Origin: a filamentous cyanobacterium ESFC-1
GTDB lineage: Bacteria; Cyanobacteriota; Cyanobacteriia; Cyanobacteriales; Spirulinaceae
Length of the DNA stretch: 64,000 nucleotides
Assembly (NCBI GenBank): GCA_000380225.1
Contig: KB904821.1
Span: forward strand, 3,579,631 to 3,643,630
Direction: 5' to 3'
Shown: positions 34,699 to 41,894 of the stretch, one piece after another
Numbering within the stretch: position 1 is the stretch's first letter
Layout: every line of letters begins with the position of its first letter
The notes under the pieces: generated by a model
Seen by the model: only the letters and a program-made list of their open reading frames with translations
Told to the model about the DNA's origin: nothing
Database searches by the model: none
Made by a program: the position numbers and the translations under genes

Positions 34699-36003
34699 AT
34701 GATCGAAAAATTTGCCCAAGAAGATTATTACGATCGCCGCCTCAACTCCTATGAGCAATCATGGGAAATACTAAATCAAGAGTTTTGCACTTGGTTCTCA
34801 TCACGGGTTGTAAAAGTGAAGGGAAAACTTGACCCAGAGATCGTAAAACAACTACTACCTGTTCTTCAAAAGTTACATCCCAGACTATCTAGTCAGATCA
34901 TACCTGTGGATAATGACTGGAAATTTAAGTTTGGGAAAGTAGTCATTCCTGTTCTTTGCATCAACAGTAAATCTATCGAAGAAGAAGTTACCAAACAAAT
35001 TAATATCCGAATTGACAGTTCTAAAGCACTGATGCGTATTGTAATTATCAACAATATAGATGCTCCTGAATACTGTCATCTAATGCTCATCTATCACCAT
35101 GCTATAGGAGATGGAATATCAATCTTAGTACTTTTAGAGGCATTTTTTTCTTATTATAAAAGTATCAAAGAGGGTAGACCTATCAAAGTTGTTCCTAATC
35201 AAATCGAGATATTACCAATTGAAAAGTTTATACCTAATGGAATAGCAGAAACCACATTAACTAATAAAACCACTCGCAATTTTGCGATTCTTCCATTTGA
35301 ACAAAACATTCCTTTAAAGGATCGTCGTAGTGGCTTCATTCTAAGAAGTTTAGATTCAAGCTTTACAAAACAAGTTATTGCAGCGAGTAAAGGCCGCAAA
35401 ATCTCTGTGCAAGGAATGCTAAACGCAGCATTGGTAATAGCTCTTGGAAGCAAAATTCAACTCGTAACTCCCGAAGCCATCAAAAGTAATACAATCAGCT
35501 GCTGTGTTTACGTTAATTTGAGACCTTTTTTGAAAGGCCTTCCTCAAGAAATAACATTGAACTCTTTTGCTTCAGCAGTCACTGTTTATCATGATATTCT
35601 TCCTCAATATCAACACAAGGATAATGAATTATTCTGGAGAATTGCACATGATTCCAAAAAACAGATTGTTGAAAAAATTAATAATCCTATAAACCTTTTT
35701 GCAAATTTAAAAATAGCAAAAGAATATATAACTGATCTGCTTCAATCTGAAAATGAAGTGGATGTTTCGAGTTCTATATCAAATCTTAGAGTGAACATTA
35801 GGTCAAGCTATGGAGACATTGAATTAGAGGATATTTATCCGGTATCCCCTCAAGGAGTCTTTAGATACTTACATGTTTACGTCTCTACTTTCAAGGGCAA
35901 AATGCACGTTACTTTTTGCTATTCTGAATCTTCACATAGCCGTGAGCTGATTGATGACATTGCAAATAGGTTTGTATCAACCCTAATGAATGCCTGTCTG
36001 TAA
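34699..36003 (+). CDS. Stand-alone condensation-domain / HHxxxDG acyltransferase
   Basis: This 434-residue protein has the catalytic HHxxxDG motif as HHAIGDG at residues 133-139 and a second-half segment VYVNLRPFLKG that matches the NRPS condensation / PapA / alcohol acyltransferase superfamily. It has no carrier or adenylation domain. Enzymes of this type form an amide or ester between an acyl thioester and an amine or alcohol. It starts 53 bp after the aminotransferase in the same direction, so it probably acts on the amine product of that pathway (inference). Its base composition is AT-rich and it lacks HIP1 sites, like the rest of the cluster. Confidence 0.85.
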   Translation: MIEKFAQEDYYDRRLNSYEQSWEILNQEFCTWFSSRVVKVKGKLDPEIVKQLLPVLQKLHPRLSSQIIPVDNDWKFKFGKVVIPVLCINSKSIEEEVTKQINIRIDSSKALMRIVIINNIDAPEYCHLMLIYHHAIGDGISILVLLEAFFSYYKSIKEGRPIKVVPNQIEILPIEKFIPNGIAETTLTNKTTRNFAILPFEQNIPLKDRRSGFILRSLDSSFTKQVIAASKGRKISVQGMLNAALVIALGSKIQLVTPEAIKSNTISCCVYVNLRPFLKGLPQEITLNSFASAVTVYHDILPQYQHKDNELFWRIAHDSKKQIVEKINNPINLFANLKIAKEYITDLLQSENEVDVSSSISNLRVNIRSSYGDIELEDIYPVSPQGVFRYLHVYVSTFKGKMHVTFCYSESSHSRELIDDIANRFVSTLMNACL

Positions 36004-36098
36004 CTAACGACAGAAAAGCTTTTCTAAACTAAACATGGGGGAAACCTGCTGAATTGTAATGATAACCTTCAGCTTATCTGGCTTCTCCCTTTCCTGTC

Positions 36099-36917
36099 TT
36101 ATCCCGAACTGACGTTAATTGTTACCCGATCTAACCAATCGAGGGCAAGCAACGCTCGCGCATTGCCACAATTCACCGCAATCTCGACCCAACCGTGACT
36201 ACCAATTAAGGCGACTAACTCCCCCGATAGGACATGGCTGTAAGTCGTCGCGCCGGGAATAAGGCGATCGCCCACTTGTACCGACCAAGTTATATTTTTT
36301 ACCCAATCCCCCGGAATGGTGGTGATGAGATTACCGAAAGTGTCGATGTATTGAATGTGTCCGATGAGGGCGCGATCCCGCAGGGATCCGCGTAGCGGCA
36401 CGCGTTTTTGGGGAGGAGGGGGCGAAAAATCTACTAGACTCGCGGGATCGAGACGGCGGCCAATTTGAGATAAAGGTACACCGGCGGCTAAATGTGCGCC
36501 CACTGGGGCGAAAATGTCGCGACCGTGAAAGGTGGTGCTAGGATTCGAGGTGCGCCAATATTGCGGGTTATTCAGTTCTACTACTTCTAAAGCGGGGAAT
36601 TGTGCCAAGATACCGCTAAAAATCCCGTTATCCGGCCCGACAAGATAGCCTTGGGCGGTTTGAATGGCAACGCCCCGGCGATCGCTTCCCACCCCCGGAT
36701 CGACCACTGCCACAAACACCGTATTTTGGGGAAAATGGGGATAAGCATTTAATAAGCAAAACCGAGCTGCAAGGCGATTTTGGGGCGGAATTTGATGGCT
36801 TAGGTCAATAACTTGAGTTTCTGGAGCAATCTGCGCGATCGCGCCTTTCATCACCCCCACATAAACATCATCTAAACCAAAATCACTGAGAAGCGCCAGA
36901 AGCGGAGCAGAGGACAT
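36099..36917 (-). CDS. SAM hydroxide adenosyltransferase (DUF62 family)
   Basis: This 272-residue protein of the fluorinase/chlorinase/DUF62 family has LLSDFGLDDVYVGVMKGAI at the N-terminus, HQIPPQN, VFVAVVDPGVGSDRRGVAIQT, LVGPDNGIFSG and a C-terminal domain with GHIQYIDTFGNLITTIPG. Typical bacterial and archaeal members hydrolyse S-adenosylmethionine to adenosine and methionine rather than halogenate. The long loop of true fluorinases is not evident. It is convergent with the HHxxxDG acyltransferase gene, 95 bp away. Confidence 0.9.
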   Translation of the reverse strand: MSSAPLLALLSDFGLDDVYVGVMKGAIAQIAPETQVIDLSHQIPPQNRLAARFCLLNAYPHFPQNTVFVAVVDPGVGSDRRGVAIQTAQGYLVGPDNGIFSGILAQFPALEVVELNNPQYWRTSNPSTTFHGRDIFAPVGAHLAAGVPLSQIGRRLDPASLVDFSPPPPQKRVPLRGSLRDRALIGHIQYIDTFGNLITTIPGDWVKNITWSVQVGDRLIPGATTYSHVLSGELVALIGSHGWVEIAVNCGNARALLALDWLDRVTINVSSG

Positions 36918-37031
36918 AGATTTATTCGGTAACCTACTATCTTAAGAAAATTTCACAAATGTTTTTGTAACAAAAGCTACTTTTTAATTAGAATGGAGTT
37001 GTAGACAACATAGAGGATTTAAAAAATTAAG

Positions 37032-37193
37032 ATGAGAAGCAATCGTCAAGAACTCGTTAAAAATGCAGCCGCTAACCATCGTGACAGCCTGCGTAAAAAC
37101 TTACAACATCGCCTCGAAGTGGCTAGAGCTAACGGTAATGATAGCTTAGTCCGCCAACTCGAGGCCGAAGCTGCCTACTTAGGCATGAAGTAA
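37032..37193 (+). CDS. Small conserved cyanobacterial protein (53 residues)
   Basis: A 53-residue helical, basic protein: MRSNRQELVKNAAANHRDSL, then RKNLQHRLEVARANGNDSLV and RQLEAEAAYLGMK. I recognise it as a small protein widespread in cyanobacteria, but it has no assigned function. The heptad-like pattern suggests a helix hairpin. It has its own intergenic spaces on both sides and is followed by a strong hairpin. Confidence 0.8.
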   Translation: MRSNRQELVKNAAANHRDSLRKNLQHRLEVARANGNDSLVRQLEAEAAYLGMK

Positions 37194-37228
37194 ATAGTAA
37201 ATAATAATTCTATTTTTTTGCCAACTGC

Positions 37229-37268
37229 AAGAGGGATATCGTTAAGCTCAACTCGCGATATCCCTCTT
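37229..37268 (+). terminator. 13-bp perfect hairpin between small protein and TPR gene
   Basis: AAGAGGGATATCG (37229-37241) and CGATATCCCTCTT (37256-37268) form a perfect stem around a 14-base loop. The plus-strand T-run is short, so it is a probable rather than certain terminator. Confidence 0.7.
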
Positions 37269-37341
37269 TGCTGTGTACTTTGGAAACGAGTTAGGCTAAA
37301 GCAACGTCAACAACAGCTATAAGTCTATTGAGATTGAAGCG

Positions 37342-37959
37342 ATGAGTCATTACCCCTTAGTCACGAAACTGTTTCAGAGTGCGGCGATCGCCGTGAGTTT
37401 GTCCATTGCTGTGCCAACCACCCTGACTGCCGCGATCGCGAATCCGACTGTAGAAATCGCGCAAAACAACGAAGACCTCGACCCCGATACCTTGTTTAAT
37501 CGTGGCGTGACCCAACTCCAACAAAACAACTATAGTGGCGCGATCGCTAGTTTTAGTGCCATTCTCGACGAAAACGACGAAGATGCCATGGCCTATCTTG
37601 GCCGCGCGATCGCCTATCGCAACCAAGGAGATTACCGGGAAGCCATCGAAGACTACAACGCCTCGATTCGCTTACAACCGGACAACCCCAACGCTTATCT
37701 CGATCGCGGCATTTGCTATTACCAACTGCAAGAATACGAGCAAGCCGAAGAAAACTACAGCACCGCCATACGCTATAACGAACAATACGGCCAAGCGTAT
37801 TACAATCGCGGTTTATCCCGCCTCAAACAAGGGGAACAACGCAACGCCCTCGCTGATTTTCGTACTGCTGCCGAAATTTACCAAGAGCAAGAACTAGAGG
37901 AATTTTATCAAGATGCCCTCCAACGCATCGAGGCCATCCAAGAAGCCGGAGTTCGTTAA
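37342..37959 (+). CDS. Exported TPR-repeat protein
   Basis: This 205-residue protein has a signal peptide (MSHYPLVTKLFQSAAIAVSL..., about 38 residues with AIANPTVEIAQ at the end) followed by about four tetratricopeptide repeats (residues 50-180: LFNRGVTQLQQNNYSGAIAS and AYLDRGICYYQLQEYEQAEE). TPR arrays mediate protein-protein contacts; the location is likely lumen or periplasm. The partner is unknown. Its stop codon overlaps that of the convergent DUF1823 gene. Confidence 0.88.
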   Translation: MSHYPLVTKLFQSAAIAVSLSIAVPTTLTAAIANPTVEIAQNNEDLDPDTLFNRGVTQLQQNNYSGAIASFSAILDENDEDAMAYLGRAIAYRNQGDYREAIEDYNASIRLQPDNPNAYLDRGICYYQLQEYEQAEENYSTAIRYNEQYGQAYYNRGLSRLKQGEQRNALADFRTAAEIYQEQELEEFYQDALQRIEAIQEAGVR

Positions 37960-38330
37960 AGCTCGATGTTGTGTTGCTGCATATAGCTCAACAGCCAATT
38001 AGCCATCGTGGCGCGACGGGTTTGACGGGGGCCAAACTCCCCGATTTTATAACCTTGAAAGTCTAACTTTTCTTTCAAAAGTTGTTTATTTTCCTTGGGA
38101 ATCGACCGCGTTAACTTCACCGTAGGCGGTCGATTTTCAATAAAATCAGGGGGTTCGGGATAATCATTGCGCCAACTTTCCTCAACGCCTTGGTTATCCC
38201 ATTGCTGAGACTCGCGGTCGTAGCGATAACCCAAATAATACCAAACCAATTCGTTGACCTCGCGATCGCTCATTTCTTCTTTTAAAATCGCCCACAGGGT
38301 TTCAGCGTTCAACGGTAAAGGTTGGGACAT
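37956..38330 (-). CDS. DUF1823 family protein
   Basis: This 124-residue soluble protein has the pattern LNAETLWAILKEEMSD, VNELVWYYLGYRYD, YPEPPDFIENRPPTVKLTRSI, FQGYKIGEFGPRQTRRATMANWLLSYM. I recognise it as the cyanobacterial DUF1823 group with moderate certainty. No function is known. It ends tail-to-tail with the TPR gene, sharing the bases TTAA. Confidence 0.8.
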   Translation of the reverse strand: MSQPLPLNAETLWAILKEEMSDREVNELVWYYLGYRYDRESQQWDNQGVEESWRNDYPEPPDFIENRPPTVKLTRSIPKENKQLLKEKLDFQGYKIGEFGPRQTRRATMANWLLSYMQQHNIEL

Positions 38331-38433
38331 TTTGAATGAACAGTTAACAATTTACAATGAATAATTTACAGCAATAGGACTCGCCCGCAAACAAAAGACA
38401 AAGGACGAATGACAAAAGACTCAATAAAAAGGG

Positions 38434-38461
38434 ACTCCCCTTCTTGGGGTAGAAGGGGAGT
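38434..38461. repeat. Hairpin ACTCCCCTTC / GAAGGGGAGT
   Basis: A perfect 10-bp stem with an eight-base loop lies in the 244-bp spacer upstream of the EamA transporter. It belongs to a palindrome type dispersed in cyanobacterial genomes. On either side are degenerate AAAGGACGAATGAC-type STRR remnants (left) and an AGGGGGGTGAGACTGGGGATTG-type G-rich stretch (right). Confidence 0.65.
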
Positions 38462-38574
38462 TAGGGGGGTGAGACTGGGGATTGGGGATCCAGTCACCTG
38501 ATTAGTAGTGTGACACATCATCCCTGAAAATTTCAAGAGTATATTTAAACATTGGTCACAGGAGAGATAAATTT

Positions 38575-39537
38575 GTGAGGTTTTGGCAAAAGCCGACCCC
38601 TTGGCAAGTCGGGACAATCTTAATCTTTGGGGTATTGGCGGTTTCGACAGCAGCCATTTTTATCCGTTTGGCGATGGAAACGGCGCAAATTCGTAGCGTG
38701 GGGTTTAGTTTGTTTTTAGCGGCTTCTCGCTTGGCGATCGCGTCGTTATTGATTGTTTTACCCCAAGCGCGTGCGACTACGGGGATACCTGCGCGATCGC
38801 GATTCGTCCTGCCCCTCGACTCCCAAGCCTTTTATTATGCAGTCGGCGCAGGAATTTGTTTGGCCGTTCATTTCGCCACTTGGATTACGTCGCTTTCTCT
38901 AACCTCGATTGCCGCTTCAACCACCTTAGTCACCACTAATCCCGTTTGGGTGGCGTTGTTATCTTGGCTGTGGCTGAAGGAAAAACCCGGCAAAATGACC
39001 ATTTGCGGCATCGCGATCGCCCTCGCAGGGGGGATGTTAATCGCTTGGGACGGTAGCGAAACCCTCAGCACCCCAAATCCCCTTTTGGGCAATTGCCTTG
39101 CCTTGGTGGGGGCATGGATGGCGAGTTTGTATCTGTTACTCGGTCGTGAAGCTCAAAATCGCGGCTTGGGAACCAATGGCTATATCAAAATTGCCTACAC
39201 CACCGCCGCTTTAGTTTTATTACCTTTGCCGTGGCTGTTTGGCGGTCAATATAGCGGTTATCCGGCGGCAGTTTATCTTTATATCTTCTTGATGGCACTT
39301 ATTTCCCAAGTTTTGGGTCATACCAGTGTAAATTGGGCAGTGCGGTGGATTTCTCCGACTCTGGTTACTTTGGGGATTTTATTTGAACCCGTGGGGGCGA
39401 GTGTTTTGGGCTTTTTCATTTTTGGTGAAATGCCCCAACCGCAGACGATTGGGGGGGCAATTATCCTGCTGCTGGGGGTCGGAATCACCGCGATCGGCAC
39501 TCGCGATCGCGATCCGCAAACCTCCACCACTGGATGA
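38575..39537 (+). CDS. EamA/DMT superfamily transporter
   Basis: This 320-residue protein has ten predicted transmembrane helices in two EamA repeats (about residues 12-155 and 170-305). Typical sequences are STAAIFIRLA near 25, TLVTTNPVWVALLSWLWLKEKPGK at the end of repeat one and LVTLGILFEPVGASVLGFFIFGE at the end of repeat two. The family exports metabolites such as amino acids; the substrate is unknown. The start is a GTG preceded by GGAGAG. Confidence 0.88.
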   Translation: MRFWQKPTPWQVGTILIFGVLAVSTAAIFIRLAMETAQIRSVGFSLFLAASRLAIASLLIVLPQARATTGIPARSRFVLPLDSQAFYYAVGAGICLAVHFATWITSLSLTSIAASTTLVTTNPVWVALLSWLWLKEKPGKMTICGIAIALAGGMLIAWDGSETLSTPNPLLGNCLALVGAWMASLYLLLGREAQNRGLGTNGYIKIAYTTAALVLLPLPWLFGGQYSGYPAAVYLYIFLMALISQVLGHTSVNWAVRWISPTLVTLGILFEPVGASVLGFFIFGEMPQPQTIGGAIILLLGVGITAIGTRDRDPQTSTTG

Positions 39538-39677
39538 TCCCCCGTGGCAAAACTGTTCCTCTGAATTTGGTATGATGGCTTGACAAAACTCTGAAGTAAG
39601 AATAAATCAAGCTACAATGCCTTATGCGATCCCAAAGCTGTTTGAAAACGTAGCTGATTGCGGCTCAATAGTTCGTT

Positions 39678-40706
39678 ATGAATCAACTGTACAACAGCTT
39701 TACGCTGTTTTTAAGTTTGTTAGTCGAAGCCGTCCCCTTTTTGATTTTGGGGGTGTTGCTGTCAAGTGCTTTACTTTTTTTAATCGATGAGCGTCAATTG
39801 ATTGCTCGTTTACCCCGGAATCCCTTGTTAGGGTCATTTGTGGGGGGCTGTGTGGGCTTTTTGTTCCCGGTGTGCGAATGCGGGAATGTCCCAGTGGCGA
39901 GGCGTTTGCTGGTGCAAGGTGCGCCAACTTCGGTGGCGATCGCGTTTTTGTTGGCCGCCCCCACCATTAACCCCATTGTGATTTGGTCTACCTGGGTGGC
40001 GTTTCAGGATGTACAGGTGGTGTTGTTGCGAATTGCCTTTTCCTTGGCGATCGCGACGATTATCGGTTGCTTGTTTGGCTTTCAAAAAGACCCCGTTCCC
40101 ATGCTACAGCCCGAATTGGCTAATCGCGTCGCTCTGTTAGCGAAAAGTCAGCCCCAAGGCAAACCTTCTCCGCAAAAAGAAGCCGTCCCCGCGTTGTTGC
40201 AATCGGGTACTTTTTTCCTCGATCAACCCGGCCAACCCGTCCGTTTAGACGAAGCGATCGCCCCAGTCGTCGGCATAACTCCCGCCCAAGCCAAAGGCCG
40301 CAACACCAAGCTACGTTTGTTTGTAGACAATACGGTACAAGAGTTTCGCGAATTGGGGGGAATGCTAATTTTAGGCAGCGCGATCGCCTCAATTATTCAA
40401 GTTTTTGTACCGCGAGAAGTGGTTTTGAGCTTGGGACAAGGGCCGATTACATCGATTTTAGCCATGATGCTGTTAGCGGCAGTGGTTTCCATTTGTTCGA
40501 CGGTTGATGCCTTTTTTGTTCTGGCTTTCGCGACAACTTTCACCACCGGATCGCTGCTGGCGTTTATGGTTTTCGGGCCGATGATTGACATCAAAGCGAT
40601 TGGTTTGATGTTGTCTATTTTTAAAACCCGCACGATTTTTTATCTGTTCGCGATCGCGGCTCAACTCACCATTTTGTTTACCCTGTCTTATAGTTATTTC
40701 TTTTAG
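39678..40706 (+). CDS. UPF0718 family permease
   Basis: This 342-residue protein has eight predicted transmembrane helices in two halves joined by a soluble loop (residues 140-215). The hallmark PVCECGNVPVARRLLVQGAPTSVAIAFLLAAPTINPIV region contains a conserved cysteine pair, and VVSICSTVDAFFVLAFATTF is the matching motif of the second half. Members act as putative permeases and usually pair with a UPF0703/TIGR03943 protein; that partner is the next gene. The ligand is unknown, and metals or gases have been proposed for relatives. Confidence 0.9.
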   Translation: MNQLYNSFTLFLSLLVEAVPFLILGVLLSSALLFLIDERQLIARLPRNPLLGSFVGGCVGFLFPVCECGNVPVARRLLVQGAPTSVAIAFLLAAPTINPIVIWSTWVAFQDVQVVLLRIAFSLAIATIIGCLFGFQKDPVPMLQPELANRVALLAKSQPQGKPSPQKEAVPALLQSGTFFLDQPGQPVRLDEAIAPVVGITPAQAKGRNTKLRLFVDNTVQEFRELGGMLILGSAIASIIQVFVPREVVLSLGQGPITSILAMMLLAAVVSICSTVDAFFVLAFATTFTTGSLLAFMVFGPMIDIKAIGLMLSIFKTRTIFYLFAIAAQLTILFTLSYSYFF

Positions 40707-40742
40707 GTTTTGTCATTGGTCATTTGTGATATCGGCTTGTAG

Positions 40743-40761
40743 GGGCGGGGTTTCCCCGCCC
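40743..40761. repeat. GC-rich hairpin repeat
   Basis: GGGCGGGG-TTT-CCCCGCCC is a perfect hairpin preceded by CGGCTTGTAGG. The same element occurs at about 12285, 15341, 24080 and 54348, usually next to STRR heptamers. Confidence 0.85.
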
Positions 40762-41081
40762 AATAACCAATAACCAATAACCAATAACCAACAACCAACA
40801 ACCAACAACCAATAACCAATAACCAATGACCAATAACCAATGACCAACAACCAATAACCAACAACCAATAACCAATAACCAACAACCAACAACCAATAAC
40901 CAATAACCAATAACCAATAACCAATAACCAACAACCAACAACCAATAACCAATAACCAACAACCAACAACCAACAACCAACAACCAATAACCAACAACCA
41001 ATAACCAATAACCAACAACCAATAACCAACAACCAACAACCAATAACCAATGACCAATGACCAATAACCAATGACCAATGA
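40760..41081. repeat. 46-unit uninterrupted heptanucleotide array
   Basis: I read 46 consecutive 7-bp units without any insertion or deletion. All are CCAATAA, CCAACAA or CCAATGA, so only bases 5 and 6 vary. The array abuts the GC hairpin on the left and ends inside the start codon of the next gene on the right. All three minus-strand frames stay open and code for periodic LLVIGYW-type peptides, which are not genes. Confidence 0.97.
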
Positions 41082-41848
41082 CTAATAATCGCTTCTTTAA
41101 ATTCGTTTTACCGTGGATTGATACCCTAACCCTAGCGGCTTGGGGTGTTTTGTTTCTCAAACTCATTATTACCGGACAATTCCGGTTACTCATCCATCCC
41201 AACTACGCTGGATTGGTTTTGGCGGCGGGAATTATTTTAATGGGCGTTAGTCTTTTTAAAGCTGGGCAACTGTGGAAATCTCGTCGCCGTAGAATCGAAA
41301 CCTCGCCTCAAGTGCAACATATTACAATCTTTCCCCCCGGTTGGAGTACCCTATTACTGCTCATTACCGCCGTTTTGGGGTTAAGCATTCCCCCCCGCGT
41401 TTTAGCCAGCGACACCGCCCTACAACGCGGCGTTACCGAAGCCCTCCCCATTACCCAAACCCAGCGCCAAAGTTTTCGAGGGACGATTAAACCCGAAGAA
41501 CGTTCGATCGTCGAATGGGTGAGAACGCTTAATGCTTATCCCGAACCGGATGCTTATACCGGGCAGAAAGTAGATGTCACGGGGTTTGTGGTGCGAAATC
41601 CCGACTTTCCCGACGGTTATGTGTTGTTGTGTCGGTTTATTATTACCTGTTGTGCGGTGGATGCTTCCCCCGTGGGGCTTCCGGTGAAACTGAGTTCCGA
41701 TCAACTCGATGTTGAAAATGACACTTGGTTGCGCGTCGAAGGTCAGATGATGACCGAAACCCTAAACGGCAAGCGACAACTCGCGATCGCTGCCGAAACC
41801 GCCGTCGAAATCCCGACTCCCGCAGACCCCTACAAGTTTGCAGACTAA
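41078..41848 (+). CDS. TIGR03943/UPF0703 family protein, permease partner
   Basis: This 256-residue protein has two transmembrane helices near the N-terminus (LTLAAWGVLFLKLIITGQ and AGLVLAAGIILMGVSLF), a third near residue 90, and a soluble C-terminal domain with VDVTGFVVRNPDFPDGYVLL and RFIITCCAVDASPVGLPV (conserved cysteines). The family pairs with UPF0718 permeases, as it does here. The ATG is the last array unit (CCAATGA); the preceding sequence is pure heptamer repeat with no Shine-Dalgarno sequence. An upstream in-frame ATG at 41069 is not available because of a stop. Confidence 0.88.
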   Translation: MTNNRFFKFVLPWIDTLTLAAWGVLFLKLIITGQFRLLIHPNYAGLVLAAGIILMGVSLFKAGQLWKSRRRRIETSPQVQHITIFPPGWSTLLLLITAVLGLSIPPRVLASDTALQRGVTEALPITQTQRQSFRGTIKPEERSIVEWVRTLNAYPEPDAYTGQKVDVTGFVVRNPDFPDGYVLLCRFIITCCAVDASPVGLPVKLSSDQLDVENDTWLRVEGQMMTETLNGKRQLAIAAETAVEIPTPADPYKFAD

Positions 41849-41894
41849 AAAACCAGACGTTAAATCTTTCTCCTCACACACCCAAAAGTAACTC

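Noticed and set aside
31619..36003. Cluster interpreted as a siderophore or NRPS locus
   Set aside because: There is no adenylation, carrier or NIS synthetase domain and no transporter or receptor gene. Only a stand-alone condensation-type enzyme is present, so the label would go beyond the evidence.
40760..41081. CRISPR array
   Set aside because: The repeat unit is 7 bp with no spacers, and there are no cas genes in the window.
40703..41202. Three long minus-strand open frames coding LLVIGYWLLVVGCW-type hydrophobic peptides
   Set aside because: They are translations of the 7-bp array in all three frames. A 7-bp unit without stops is open in every frame, so openness is not evidence of coding.
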